35,641 bases of DNA from an uncultured Faecalicoccus sp. (GCF_944325745.1 NZ_CALVBG010000008.1:1-35641); one strand, 5' to 3'. Shown: positions 7,112 to 15,775, counted from the first letter of the stretch. The notes: generated by a model from the sequence alone, not told the origin. Numbers and translations: made by a program.

Positions 7112-7145
7112 TTTCGCCGTATCTATTAGTAGAAAGAAGGCGAAA
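7112..7145 (+). promoter_or_regulatory. Possible mRNA hairpin over a ribosome binding site
   Basis: TTTCGCC (7112-7118) is complementary to GGCGAAA (7139-7145), which overlaps the end of the AGAAGG site of the gene starting at 7147. The 20-nt loop makes it weak. A role in translation control is only a possibility. Confidence 0.25.
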
Positions 7146-7146
7146 T

Positions 7147-7467
7147 ATGCAAAATGAAAAGAATATGAAACTATGCGAAAGGATTCTCCAACAGGTCCAG
7201 GAGCTGGCTCGAGAGTGTAATGAAAGCGCAGACTTTGTGTTTGCTCTGTTTTGGCTGGGCAATAAAGCTTTAGTACCTGTGTTTCGATACGATCTAAGGG
7301 AAGAGGATATCCTTGCGATCCTGATTTCTATCATCATTCAGGAGCAGAAACGCAAAGATATGGTGATTGACTGGCACAAGGTCTTTATGACGATGGTCTC
7401 GTATATGGATTCTTCGCAGCACGATTCGTTTTTAGGAAAATTTGATGATTTAGATCAGTGGAATTAA
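7147..7467 (+). CDS. Small protein of unknown function
   Basis: 106 residues, not recognised. It has an amphipathic helical N-terminus (NMKLCERILQQVQELAREC), a hydrophobic stretch (EDILAILISIII) too polar at its edges to be a clear membrane segment, and an acidic C-terminus. AGAAGG lies 6 nt before the ATG. It follows the ATPase gene by 40 bp and precedes a terminator, so it is probably the last gene of the ispD operon. No cysteine clusters, signal peptide or nucleotide-binding motif is seen. Confidence 0.7.
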   Translation: MQNEKNMKLCERILQQVQELARECNESADFVFALFWLGNKALVPVFRYDLREEDILAILISIIIQEQKRKDMVIDWHKVFMTMVSYMDSSQHDSFLGKFDDLDQWN

Positions 7468-7496
7468 AAAGGGCTATCCGAAACTGGATAGCCTTT
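7468..7496. terminator. Bidirectional intrinsic terminator
   Basis: GGCTATCC (7472-7479) and GGATAGCC (7486-7493) form a perfect 8-bp stem with a 6-nt loop. The better T run is on the minus strand (CTTTTT), serving the flavin-reductase-like gene. The plus strand has only TTTAG. Confidence 0.8.
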
Positions 7497-8019
7497 AGTC
7501 TACGATCTGATATGCTTTGACGATCTTGGCGATATACATGGTATGCACATCATGTTGATCCTTCGCTTGCGCTGGATAATAACGTTTTTGGATGGCTTCT
7601 GGAAGCCGGTCAAATTCTTGATCTTGCGAATAGAGAACTTGACATTCTAAAGTCAAGGGGAGTTCTTTGATCGCCGGGGCATGGATTTGTTCCGGCTCTA
7701 CCAAGGTCAAATGCAGATCTTGGATCTTGTCGGTATCTTTGCCCGAACGAGTTCCGCAATAGCTTAGGATCTGCGGATCGGTATTTTTGTCAGGAACGCT
7801 GATCGTAAATTCTCCGGTCGCATCCAACATTGTTTTTGTATGACGGCTTTGACGGACAAAAGCGATGAAGACGGGTTCTCCCCATTCGATCCCGATCGTT
7901 CCCCAGCCGATGGTCATTGTATTGACTTTTCCTTGTGCCTTTGTGGTCAAAAGCGCACCCGCTGCCAAACAAGAGAGGACTTGATGGGATTCTTGGAGAA
8001 TATCGATTTCTTTTTTCAT
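7495..8019 (-). CDS. Flavin reductase-like (FMN-binding split-barrel) protein
   Basis: 174 residues with the flavin-reductase-like fold pattern: AGALLTTKAQGKVNTMTIGWGTIGIEWG near the start (substrate and flavin pocket), then EPVFIAFVRQSRHTKTML, then FTISVPD and a Cys-containing SYCGTRSGKD. Members bind FMN and act as NAD(P)H-dependent reductases or flavin carriers; the partner is not evident. The ATG comes 2 nt after the cyclophilin stop, with GAGGAATAAGG spanning the junction. It is the last gene of a three-gene minus-strand operon (degV, cyclophilin, this gene). Confidence 0.85.
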   Translation of the reverse strand: MKKEIDILQESHQVLSCLAAGALLTTKAQGKVNTMTIGWGTIGIEWGEPVFIAFVRQSRHTKTMLDATGEFTISVPDKNTDPQILSYCGTRSGKDTDKIQDLHLTLVEPEQIHAPAIKELPLTLECQVLYSQDQEFDRLPEAIQKRYYPAQAKDQHDVHTMYIAKIVKAYQIVD

Positions 8020-8021
8020 CC

Positions 8022-8507
8022 TTATTCCTCGATAGTGATCGAACGCATTTTTTGTTCGGTCAACGGACGGTCCTGAAAATTCGTTCTGGTCATGGCGATT
8101 TCATCGACCACATCCATGCCGTCAGTCACTTTTCCAAAGGCCGCATACTGACCATCTAAATGCGGGGCATTCTGATGCATGATGAAAAACTGCGAGCTTG
8201 CTGAATTAGGATCCATGGCGCGAGCCATAGAAAGAACGCCGCGTTCGTGCTTGAGATCGTTTTGGAATCCATTGGCGGCGAATTCACCAGGGATTGTTTC
8301 TTTGCTTCCGCCCATACCGTTTCCTAACGGATCACCGCCCTGGATCATAAAGCCGGGGATCACACGGTGAAAGATCAAACCGTCATAAAAATGATCGTTG
8401 ACCAAAGCGACAAAGTTTTCTACTGTTTTAGGGGCAATGGAGGGATAGAGTTCGGCATGGATCTCTTTTCCATTTTCCATTGTGATACAAATCTTGATTG
8501 TTTCCAT
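8022..8507 (-). CDS. Peptidyl-prolyl cis-trans isomerase, cyclophilin type
   Basis: 161 residues with the full cyclophilin core: FYDGLIFHRVIPGFMIQGGDP (catalytic Arg in FHRVI), SMARAMDPNSASSQFFI and LDGQYAAFGKVTDGMDVVD. There is no signal peptide, so it is a cytosolic proline isomerase and folding helper. Its ribosome site GAGGAGG is formed by the last codons of degV, and the start lies 3 nt after the degV stop, so translation is probably coupled. Confidence 0.95.
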   Translation of the reverse strand: METIKICITMENGKEIHAELYPSIAPKTVENFVALVNDHFYDGLIFHRVIPGFMIQGGDPLGNGMGGSKETIPGEFAANGFQNDLKHERGVLSMARAMDPNSASSQFFIMHQNAPHLDGQYAAFGKVTDGMDVVDEIAMTRTNFQDRPLTEQKMRSITIEE

Positions 8508-8510
8508 TTT

Positions 8511-9368
8511 TTAAACCTCCTCGATAAATTGGATACAAGTGCAGCCCATTCCTGTATGGACCGCAATCACACTGCTGATCACATCGTATGTGATGTTTTC
8601 TTTTGGCATACCGGCCTGGATCAAGGCTTTTTCCATTTGTTGAAGACCCGAAGGATATTCGGTATCGATCAGAAAGACTTTGGTTGTTTTCAGATCTTTC
8701 ATCTGCGCAATCACTTGTTCCATAGCAAAATGATAAGCTTTTGTTTCTGTACGGACCTTGGAAAAAACATCGATCTTTCCTTGCGTGGACTGGTTGATCT
8801 GCAAGATCGGGAAAATCTTGAGAAGCGAAGCCATACGGGCTGCCACCGGTGTCAGACGGCCGCCGCGTTTGAGATGATCCAGATCTTTGACCAAGATCAC
8901 AGAATTTGCGTGCTGGATCTTAGGTTGCAAGATCTGAACGATTTCTTCTGCGCTTTTTTTCGCATCGACTAATTCTTTTGCCTTTAGGCAGACATATTTT
9001 TGGATCTGGCAGGTGCTGTAACAGTCAAGCAAGACAAAGTGAAGACCCAGTTCTTGTGCAATCGCTTCCATGGTGGAAGCGGTCGTGGATAGCCCGGTGG
9101 TTAGCGGGACGCCCAGAATCGTATCATAGTCTTGGTTTTTCAATTGAAGAAAGCATTCTTCGATGCGGGCATAGACAGGCATGCTGGTCTTGGGCATTTC
9201 TTTGTTCTTTAACCTTTGATAGATCTCTTGGGTCGAGATCTCTTCAATATCCTGATAGGATTTGTCTTCGAATGTGATCTGCAAAGGCAATACGTGGATC
9301 CCTTTTTCTGCGGCCTCCTGAAAAGACATATTGGATCCGGTGTCAGTAACGACGGCGATTTTTTCCAT
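8511..9368 (-). CDS. DegV family fatty-acid-binding protein
   Basis: 285 residues. Family marks are the N-terminal VVTDTGSNM, KTSMPVYARIEECF, the VPLTTGLSTTAS ligand loop, VLLDCYSTC and DLDHLKRGGRLTP. DegV proteins bind a fatty acid between two domains. Some (FakB) present it to the kinase FakA for phospholipid synthesis. No fakA is visible here, so calling it a FakB would be inference. It is the first gene of its operon, with a clear promoter at 9408-9435. Confidence 0.93.
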   Translation of the reverse strand: MEKIAVVTDTGSNMSFQEAAEKGIHVLPLQITFEDKSYQDIEEISTQEIYQRLKNKEMPKTSMPVYARIEECFLQLKNQDYDTILGVPLTTGLSTTASTMEAIAQELGLHFVLLDCYSTCQIQKYVCLKAKELVDAKKSAEEIVQILQPKIQHANSVILVKDLDHLKRGGRLTPVAARMASLLKIFPILQINQSTQGKIDVFSKVRTETKAYHFAMEQVIAQMKDLKTTKVFLIDTEYPSGLQQMEKALIQAGMPKENITYDVISSVIAVHTGMGCTCIQFIEEV

Positions 9369-9407
9369 GATGTTCCCTTCTTTGTTTTCTTTCTTGAAGA
9401 TGGTAAT

Positions 9408-9435
9408 ATTATAACATCATCAAAATCCGTGTAAA
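9408..9435 (-). promoter_or_regulatory. Promoter of the degV operon
   Basis: On the minus strand, TTTACA (9435-9430), 16-bp spacer, TATAAT (9413-9408), about 40 bp upstream of degV. The -35 box lies against the ribosome binding site of the divergent gene at 9446. Confidence 0.75.
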
Positions 9436-9445
9436 GGAGGAAGCC

Positions 9446-10177
9446 ATGGGGAAAACAGTGGGCTTGTGCCGTCTTTCAAATCCAGTAAAAAGAAAAGACC
9501 TGGAAGGCGTGATCCAATTTTTTCAAGATTGGCAGATTCAGGTTCTGGTCAGTCCTGTATTGGAACAAGATGTGGATGGAAAGACAAGGGCTTCTATTTT
9601 GAATGATTGGTTTTCGCAAGATGTGGATGCCGTTTTTGATGTTTCCGGCGGCGATCTATCTATCGAGACCTTACCGTATATTGATTTGGACCGATATCAA
9701 AAAAGCCGTACATTATTTTTTGGCTACAGTGATTTGACGCCAATCTTAAATGTGTTGGGGCGGGTTCGAAAAACGATCCTTTTTCAGATTCGTCATCAAA
9801 CCCGCATGGAACAATGTCTGGCACTTTTGGAACAGGGCTCTCAAGACTTGTTTTGGGATACAAAGCCATATGTCGGAGGAAATATACGCTGCTTTCTCAA
9901 ATTGGCCGGGACGCCTTATTTTCCGGATCTGGCGGGTAAAGATGTCTTTTTAGAAAGCTATTCGGGCGATCTTTACCGGATTCGATCGATGATCCGGCAG
10001 TTTGAGTGGATGCCTGGATTTTCCCGGATCCAATCGCTGACCTTCGGGGAATTTACGATGTTGAAAGAAGATCGAAAATGGTTAGAAGACTGGGGAAGCC
10101 ACCAGGAATTTCCGGTCGCTTTTACCGAAGAAGTGGGGCATGACCGGTTTTCCAAAGCATTATGGATAAAGGGGTAA
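9446..10177 (+). CDS. Compact S66 family serine peptidase (LD-carboxypeptidase/MccF-like)
   Basis: 243 residues against roughly 300 for LdcA and MccF. VFDVSGGDLSIETLPYID matches the family GGYGS...LPYLD region. GYSDLT carries the likely nucleophile S95, VFLES the Glu (E170), and EVGHDRFSKALWIKG the His (H232), so a Ser-Glu-His triad looks complete. The shortening lies between S95 and VGGN, where a lid region usually sits, and at the N-terminus. No signal peptide. Possible jobs are trimming L,D-peptide bonds in recycled murein or cleaving a peptide antibiotic. AAAGGAGG supports ATG 9446. It starts a plus-strand run with the membrane protein and recG. Confidence 0.8.
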   Translation: MGKTVGLCRLSNPVKRKDLEGVIQFFQDWQIQVLVSPVLEQDVDGKTRASILNDWFSQDVDAVFDVSGGDLSIETLPYIDLDRYQKSRTLFFGYSDLTPILNVLGRVRKTILFQIRHQTRMEQCLALLEQGSQDLFWDTKPYVGGNIRCFLKLAGTPYFPDLAGKDVFLESYSGDLYRIRSMIRQFEWMPGFSRIQSLTFGEFTMLKEDRKWLEDWGSHQEFPVAFTEEVGHDRFSKALWIKG

Positions 10178-10181
10178 AAGA

Positions 10182-10997
10182 ATGAGGATGTCAAAAATCA
10201 AACTTTCGTATAGTTTTAAAGAATTGTCCAAGCCGATGGGCTGGGCGATCTTACTGAGTTTTCTGTACAATATCGCTTATATTTATGGGAGCGCTTATCT
10301 GGGAGCAAGTTTGGCTCTCTACTTTTTGATCGTTTTATTGAGCCTGATTTCGGCCGTAGGGCTGTACTGGATCTGTCTGCAAGCCTGGCAAGATCATCCG
10401 AAACTGGATAAAGATGCTTTATTGCCGATCGTTGTCTATCAGGGAATCTTGATCACCTTGACCATGGGTGTTCTTTCTCCTTTGCATACAGTGGTTGCCA
10501 ATTTGGACCTTTGGTATTTGACGCTTCCTTATCAAATCGTTTGTGCGCTGTTGATCGTACTGGCCCATCCTTTGGAACTGTGTATGTTTACCAGTTTGGC
10601 CCAAGGAAAGACGTCATTCCGTCAGATCAAGACGGATATGAAAGCCAAACTGAAGAACTCTTTCAAACCAATCTGGAATCGCTACGCCTTGCTTTTGCTG
10701 ATGGTGATCTTTTTAGACAGTTTGGTAGGAGCTCCCTTATCCATGGCGAGCGGATTGGATGCGTTTGCGATCTTATCCGGCCTTGTATTCTATGCCAATC
10801 CGATGTTCTCCTGGATGTTTGCACTGACCATGGCAGCCGGCTTTGGGATGACTTCGAGCATCATTGCGTATTTGATCTTGTTGTTTGGCATTGGAATGGT
10901 ATATCTGATCGTCGAATGTAACTATTTGTTTATGATAAAGAAAAATTGGATCACAGATGGAATTAAAAAAGCTAAAGCTCACAAAAAGAAGAAGTGA
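10182..10997 (+). CDS. Multipass membrane protein of unknown function
   Basis: 271 residues with about six hydrophobic segments (roughly 20-38, 42-64, 83-105, 112-135, 165-185 and 190-250, the last probably two or more passes) and a Lys-rich C-terminal tail ending KKAKAHKKKK. The general look is of the DUF624/YesL-like or glycerophosphodiesterase-associated membrane proteins, but I do not recognise a specific family. AAAGGGG lies 7 nt before the ATG. The 3' end overlaps the start of recG by 41 nt in another frame, which implies translational coupling. Confidence 0.75.
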   Translation: MRMSKIKLSYSFKELSKPMGWAILLSFLYNIAYIYGSAYLGASLALYFLIVLLSLISAVGLYWICLQAWQDHPKLDKDALLPIVVYQGILITLTMGVLSPLHTVVANLDLWYLTLPYQIVCALLIVLAHPLELCMFTSLAQGKTSFRQIKTDMKAKLKNSFKPIWNRYALLLLMVIFLDSLVGAPLSMASGLDAFAILSGLVFYANPMFSWMFALTMAAGFGMTSSIIAYLILLFGIGMVYLIVECNYLFMIKKNWITDGIKKAKAHKKKK

Positions 10998-12936
10998 GTT
11001 ATTGAAAAAATACGATGTAAGAACGGTAGAAGATGTCTTGCGAATCTATCCTTTGCGGTATGAAACGATCCAGGCCATCCCTTTTTCGTCGTGGAAAGAA
11101 GGCGATTCGGTCTGCTTTGAAGGACTGATCAGTTCGCCTGTTCAGATCATCCGCTTACAGGGCAGACGATCCATGACACGGTTTAGCGTCATCAGCTGGG
11201 ATCAGGAGATCCAGATTACGTTGTTTAACCGTCCGTGGAAAGAGATGTTTCGCTTCGGCAAGACCATTACGTGTTTTGGGACCTACCAGGGCAAAAACAA
11301 AGTCACGGTATCGCAATATAATTTTCGGCCCTTGTCTCAACAAGAAGGGATTCGACCGATCTATCCGCTTCGGGAGGGCATGAAACAGTCGGATATGACT
11401 TCGATCATGCAGATGGCTTTATCGCTGGCTGATCAAGTCAAGAGTTTGGTTCCCCAGCGATACTTGGAAAAATATCGGTTGATGGATCTGGGGACGTGTT
11501 TCAGAGCGATTCACCAGCCGCAAAAGGATGCGGATCTCAAGGCAGCGATCCGTACGCTGAAATATGAAGAATTTTTGCGCTTTCAATGCGTCATGCAGGC
11601 GCTTTCGCATGAACAAAGAGGGGATATCAAATCTCCAAAACAATTTGACCGCAATCAGATCACTTCTTTTATTCAGCAGTTTCCTTATGCCCTGACCCCC
11701 GATCAAGAAAAAGCGATCGATGAAGTCTTGGAAGAAATGGCCAGTTCCCGCATCTTATTTCGCCTGGTGCAAGGGGATGTGGGCTGCGGCAAGACCTTGG
11801 TGGCCAGTGTGGCTCTCTATGCTTGTCTTTTAGCAGGGGAGCAGGCTTGTTTTTTGGCTCCGACAGAGATCCTGGCTTGTCAGCATTTTAAAACGCTAAA
11901 AGCCCAAGGACTGCCGGTTTCTTTATATGTAGCCAGTCTTCCGGTTCGTCAAAAGAAAGAGATCTTGGAAGGGATGCAAAGCGGCAAGATCTCTCTGGTT
12001 GTAGGAACGCATGCGCTGTTCCAGGAAGAAGTGATTTTTAAAGATCTCGGACTGGCCGTGATCGATGAGCAGCAGCGTTTTGGGGTTCGCCAGCGTCGTG
12101 CTTTGTTGGAGAAAGGTAAAGCGGTCGATGTCTTGATGATGTCGGCGACACCGATTCCGCGAACGGCAGCACATTTCTTGTTTGGGGATCTGAGTGTTTC
12201 CAATATCAAGACCATGCCGCCGGGAAGAAAGCCGGTCATCACGCATTATGTGCCTGGAAAGACGATGAAACCAATCTTGCCGGAAATTCTTCAATATACT
12301 CAGGAAGGGCATCAAGGCTATGTGGTTTGTCCTTCCATCGAGGACTCACAGGAGATGGATCTGCGCAATGCGATCTCGATCTATGAGGGAATGAAAAAGA
12401 CGCTGACGCAATTTCGCTTCGGATTGCTTCATGGGCGTTTGAAAGCGGAAGAAAAAGAAGCGGTCATGATGGATTTTGTGCAGCATAAGATCGATATCTT
12501 AGTTTCTACGACTGTGGTCGAAGTCGGGGTGGACGTAGCCAATGCGACATGGATGGTCATCTATGATGCTCACCGTTTTGGTTTGAGCACCTTGCATCAG
12601 CTGCGCGGCCGCGTCGGACGAAGTGCAGACCAGGGGCATTGTTTCTTATTGAGTGCGACCAAAGATCCCCAAGCCATAGAGCGGCTGAAGATGTTGGAAA
12701 AGAATACCGACGGGTTCTCTATCACCGCTTACGATCTGCAGATGCGAGGTCCTGGCGATGTTTTGGGAGTTCGCCAAAGCGGGATCCCCGCCTTCTTGTT
12801 TGCGGATCCTGCCAAAGATGTGGCCATGATGACTTGCTGCATTGAGGATGCCAAGGAGATCCTGCAACGACAAGAAGATTCGGCGATCTTAGCGTATGTG
12901 TCGCAAGCACTGGAAAACGCATCGTATTTCGATTAG
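10957..12936 (+). CDS. recG: ATP-dependent DNA helicase RecG
   Basis: 659 residues, slightly shorter than E. coli RecG (693). Order: N-terminal wedge domain (EDVLRIYPLRYE, then the OB-fold part), Walker A GDVGCGKT (273-280), motif II DEQQ (370-373), SATPIPRTAAHF, LHGRLKAEEKE, and motif VI QLRGRVGRSADQGHC. RecG remodels stalled forks and branched DNA. The ATG at 10957 lies inside the previous gene. I keep it because LKKLKLTKRRSELLKKYDVRTVEDVL corresponds to the usual RecG start; a later TTG near 11001 would lose it. The ribosome site is poor. Motif II reads DEQQ where many RecGs have DEQH. Confidence 0.95.
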   Translation: MELKKLKLTKRRSELLKKYDVRTVEDVLRIYPLRYETIQAIPFSSWKEGDSVCFEGLISSPVQIIRLQGRRSMTRFSVISWDQEIQITLFNRPWKEMFRFGKTITCFGTYQGKNKVTVSQYNFRPLSQQEGIRPIYPLREGMKQSDMTSIMQMALSLADQVKSLVPQRYLEKYRLMDLGTCFRAIHQPQKDADLKAAIRTLKYEEFLRFQCVMQALSHEQRGDIKSPKQFDRNQITSFIQQFPYALTPDQEKAIDEVLEEMASSRILFRLVQGDVGCGKTLVASVALYACLLAGEQACFLAPTEILACQHFKTLKAQGLPVSLYVASLPVRQKKEILEGMQSGKISLVVGTHALFQEEVIFKDLGLAVIDEQQRFGVRQRRALLEKGKAVDVLMMSATPIPRTAAHFLFGDLSVSNIKTMPPGRKPVITHYVPGKTMKPILPEILQYTQEGHQGYVVCPSIEDSQEMDLRNAISIYEGMKKTLTQFRFGLLHGRLKAEEKEAVMMDFVQHKIDILVSTTVVEVGVDVANATWMVIYDAHRFGLSTLHQLRGRVGRSADQGHCFLLSATKDPQAIERLKMLEKNTDGFSITAYDLQMRGPGDVLGVRQSGIPAFLFADPAKDVAMMTCCIEDAKEILQRQEDSAILAYVSQALENASYFD

Positions 12937-12945
12937 AATAGGCGT

Positions 12946-13764
12946 ATGGAACAAGATAAAATCAAAGATAAAGCACTGTACTTCGCAGGGATCTTATCCA
13001 TGTGCGTGCTCCTGGTTTCCGTAGCCTATTTTTTCTTTTTGCGGACCATTCAAATCGATCTGCAGAAAAATGTTTCTCTGCATTATACCGGAGAAAATGG
13101 CATGGCATCCTTGGAAGTGGAAATCAAAGGGGAGGATCTCAATCAGCGAGTTCAGGAATTTTTAGATACGGTTATTTTTGAGGTGACCCCCAATACCAAT
13201 CTTTCTAATGGGGATGTGATCACGATCACAGCGGCCTATGATGAAGATCTGGCACAGCGATACCATTATGAAATCAAAAATGCGACCATGGAAATTACCG
13301 TAGAAGGCTTACAAGACCGGTATCCTTCTTTAGCGCAGATGGATCCAGATTATTTGAAGGAAATCTTAGAAGCTTCCGAAACGTATGTACGCGATCATGA
13401 GAAGGATATTTTTGTTTTGAATCATGAGACCATCAAAGATGAACATTGGGAACTGACGAATCTGCAGCCTTGTTATGGGGCGTTCTTAAAGTCCAAAAGT
13501 ACAGCGGCCAGTGATCGTGTCATTCAGATCTATCAGCTGGATTTTGAACAAAGTGATCAGATCTTTACTTTGTATTATCTGGTTTGTGTTCCGGAGATCA
13601 ATGACGGCAGGAAGATCCAGTCACAAGATATCTTTGGGGAACGGGCTTACTTAAGCGATGCGGAAATTGAAGCGGGCAGTTTTTCAAGCTATGTAGAGCG
13701 TGTTTTTGGTCAACAGTATCAAGTCGAGCCCATCGATCTGACAACCCTTTTTGAATCCGAATAA
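12946..13764 (+). CDS. Membrane-anchored extracytoplasmic protein of unknown function
   Basis: 272 residues: a short charged N-terminus, one membrane helix (about 12-34, LYFAGILSMCVLLVSVAYFFFL), then an exported domain. The beginning of that domain (DLQKNVSLHYTGENGMASLEVEIKG, then FEVTPNTNLSNGDVITITAAYDEDLAQRY) matches beta-sandwich repeats seen in Firmicute proteins such as TcaA-like and zinc-ribbon-anchored extracellular proteins. The cytoplasmic zinc ribbon of those proteins is absent. The gene is 9 bp after recG and ends at a strong terminator. Confidence 0.75.
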   Translation: MEQDKIKDKALYFAGILSMCVLLVSVAYFFFLRTIQIDLQKNVSLHYTGENGMASLEVEIKGEDLNQRVQEFLDTVIFEVTPNTNLSNGDVITITAAYDEDLAQRYHYEIKNATMEITVEGLQDRYPSLAQMDPDYLKEILEASETYVRDHEKDIFVLNHETIKDEHWELTNLQPCYGAFLKSKSTAASDRVIQIYQLDFEQSDQIFTLYYLVCVPEINDGRKIQSQDIFGERAYLSDAEIEAGSFSSYVERVFGQQYQVEPIDLTTLFESE

Positions 13765-13802
13765 AAGGAGACAGCGAACTATTCAGCTGTCTCCTTGTTT
13801 TT
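13765..13802. terminator. Bidirectional intrinsic terminator
   Basis: An 11-bp perfect stem (13765-13775 with 13786-13796) is followed by GTTTTT on the plus strand and TTTTATT on the minus strand. The coaX stop codon (13781-13779) lies in the loop. Confidence 0.9.
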
Positions 13803-14555
13803 ATCATAGATGACTTTTAATCCTTTGAAGATCAAATTCGGATCATAAACATCGATCTGCGGAATATGCGAACAAACGACGCGTCCTAGACCGCCGGTCG
13901 CAATGACTTTAAAATCATTGCCCAGTTCTTTTCGATATTGGCGAATGGTATATTCGACACCGCCCAGATACTGGTAGAAGATCCCGCCCTGCATCTCGGT
14001 CTTCGTGTTTTTGGAAAGGATGGTGTGTGGACGTTTGATCTCGATTTCGGGCAACTGGGCCGTTTGGGTCCATAGGGCATTGGCCCCGGTTTCGATCCCG
14101 ACACTGATCGAGCCGGCTTTGAAACAGCCGTTTTCGTCTACGTAGTCATATGTCGTTGCGGTTCCAAAATCGATGATCAAGACAGGACCGCCATATTCAA
14201 AGAAAGCACCGGCACAGTCGGCGATTCGGTCCGAACCCACACTTTTCGGGTTTTCCAGCTGAACGCTAATCCCGCTTTTGACACCGGGACCGACAATGAT
14301 CGGTTCGATCCCTAAAAATTTCTTGATCCCGTTTTGAAAAGAGTGCATGACCTTGGGAACTACACTCGATACGATCACATCCTGAATGTCTTCCTTATAG
14401 ACTTTGGAGTTATCCAGGAAAGTCTTCAACATAAAGCCGTATTCATCGCTGGTACGGCGAACTTTTGTCGTCAAACGGTAATTTCCGATCAGTTCATCCT
14501 GATCAAAGATCCCGATGGTAATATTGGTATTACCGATATCGATCGCTACTAACAT
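13779..14555 (-). CDS. coaX: Type III pantothenate kinase
   Basis: 258 residues, typical for CoaX, which phosphorylates pantothenate in the first step of CoA synthesis and is not inhibited by CoA like type I kinases. Motifs: DIGNTN (5-10), GPGVKSGI, GSDRIADCAGAF (107 on), LIIDFGTATTYD (129 on), ISVGIETGANALW and IATGGLGR. It directly follows coaBC with a 1-nt gap; the last codons of coaBC (AAGGAA) supply its ribosome site. Confidence 0.96.
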   Translation of the reverse strand: MLVAIDIGNTNITIGIFDQDELIGNYRLTTKVRRTSDEYGFMLKTFLDNSKVYKEDIQDVIVSSVVPKVMHSFQNGIKKFLGIEPIIVGPGVKSGISVQLENPKSVGSDRIADCAGAFFEYGGPVLIIDFGTATTYDYVDENGCFKAGSISVGIETGANALWTQTAQLPEIEIKRPHTILSKNTKTEMQGGIFYQYLGGVEYTIRQYRKELGNDFKVIATGGLGRVVCSHIPQIDVYDPNLIFKGLKVIYDKNKETAE

Positions 14556-14556
14556 C

Positions 14557-15750
14557 TTATCGTTCCTTTTCTATTTCTTTCATGGTTTTTAAGATCAGAA
14601 CGCCTAAATCTTCTTTGGCGGTCTTAGGCAAATGTTCTATATGATCCTGGGTCATCATGGTTACGACATTGGTGTCGGTCTGAAAACCAGCACCCGGTGT
14701 CTTGAGATTGTTGGCAATCAAAAGATCGCAGTTTTTCTTGATCATCTTTTCGCGGGCATTCTGATCGAGATCCCGGGTTTCCATCGCAAAGCCGCAGACG
14801 ATCTGTTTCGGGGTTTTGTGCTGACCGATCCAAGCTAAGATATCCGGGTTGCGCACCATTTTCAAGACCAGATCTTCTCCCGTCTTTTTGATCTTATCCT
14901 GGGCGGCTACGGCAGGCCGGTAATCCGCTACGGCAGCGGCCATGATAATGTAATCTGCCTGAACGGATTCTTCTTTCATGGCGGTAAACATCTCCTGCGC
15001 ACTGGTGACAAAGATCGGTTTGACACCTTCCGGGATCGGTAAATGAACAGGCCCGCTGACCAAGGTCACCTGGGCTCCCATGCGCTTGGCGGCTTTGGCA
15101 ATCGCATAGCCTTGTTTGCCGCTGGAATGATTGGTGATATAACGCACAGGATCCAGTGATTCCTGTGTTGGGCCGGCACTGATCAAGACGTGTTTTCCGG
15201 CTAGCAGCGATTCATCAAGGAAGTAGTTTTGGATGGTTTCTACGATCGTATCCACCGAAGCCAGTTTTCCTTTTCCTTCTACGTCACAAGCCAAGTGGCC
15301 GGTCTCCGGTTCAATGATCTGTATATTGAGATCCTTGGCCTTCTGCAAGTTTTGTTGCGTGACGGGGTTTTCATACATATGCGTATTCATGGCAGGGGCG
15401 ATCATCTTATCGCAATGACATGCCAAAAATGTGGAAGTCAAAAGATCATCGCTGATGCCGTGAACGACCTTTGCGAGTACATTGGCAGTACAGGGGACCA
15501 AGATCACAAGATCGGCCCAGGCCGCTAAATTGATATGGGCAATAGGATCCGGTGCATGGGGGTCAAACAGGTCCACTTCACAACGATTTTTCGATAAAGT
15601 CGCAAAAGAAAGCGGAGAAACAAACTGGGCCGCGTGTTCGGTCATCATGACGCGAACTTCCAGATCGCTTTTTCTGAGTTGACTGACGATATCGAGCGCC
15701 TTATAGGCGGCAATACCTCCCGTCACACCGATCAAGACGTGTTTTTTCAT
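14557..15750 (-). CDS. coaBC: Bifunctional phosphopantothenoylcysteine decarboxylase/synthetase
   Basis: 397 residues. The N-terminal FMN-dependent CoaC half shows GVTGGIAAYKALD, HINLAAWADLVILVPCTANV (catalytic His), the substrate motif APAMNTHMYENP and the Cys-bearing LACDVEGKGKL. The C-terminal CoaB half shows ISAGPTQESLDPVRYITNHSSGKQG and a late ANNLKTPGAGFQTDTN. It turns phosphopantothenate and cysteine into phosphopantetheine. ATG 15750 is preferred over 15771 because the -10 box at 15776-15781 places transcription start at or below 15771, and AAGGA lies just before 15750. It forms an operon with coaX. Confidence 0.96.
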   Translation of the reverse strand: MKKHVLIGVTGGIAAYKALDIVSQLRKSDLEVRVMMTEHAAQFVSPLSFATLSKNRCEVDLFDPHAPDPIAHINLAAWADLVILVPCTANVLAKVVHGISDDLLTSTFLACHCDKMIAPAMNTHMYENPVTQQNLQKAKDLNIQIIEPETGHLACDVEGKGKLASVDTIVETIQNYFLDESLLAGKHVLISAGPTQESLDPVRYITNHSSGKQGYAIAKAAKRMGAQVTLVSGPVHLPIPEGVKPIFVTSAQEMFTAMKEESVQADYIIMAAAVADYRPAVAAQDKIKKTGEDLVLKMVRNPDILAWIGQHKTPKQIVCGFAMETRDLDQNAREKMIKKNCDLLIANNLKTPGAGFQTDTNVVTMMTQDHIEHLPKTAKEDLGVLILKTMKEIEKER

Positions 15751-15775
15751 AGGGTCCTTACCTTTCAACATTCAG

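Noticed and set aside
8367..8972. 201-codon plus-strand frame
   Set aside because: Antisense to the cyclophilin and DegV genes, with a Cys/Phe/His-rich translation and no ribosome site.
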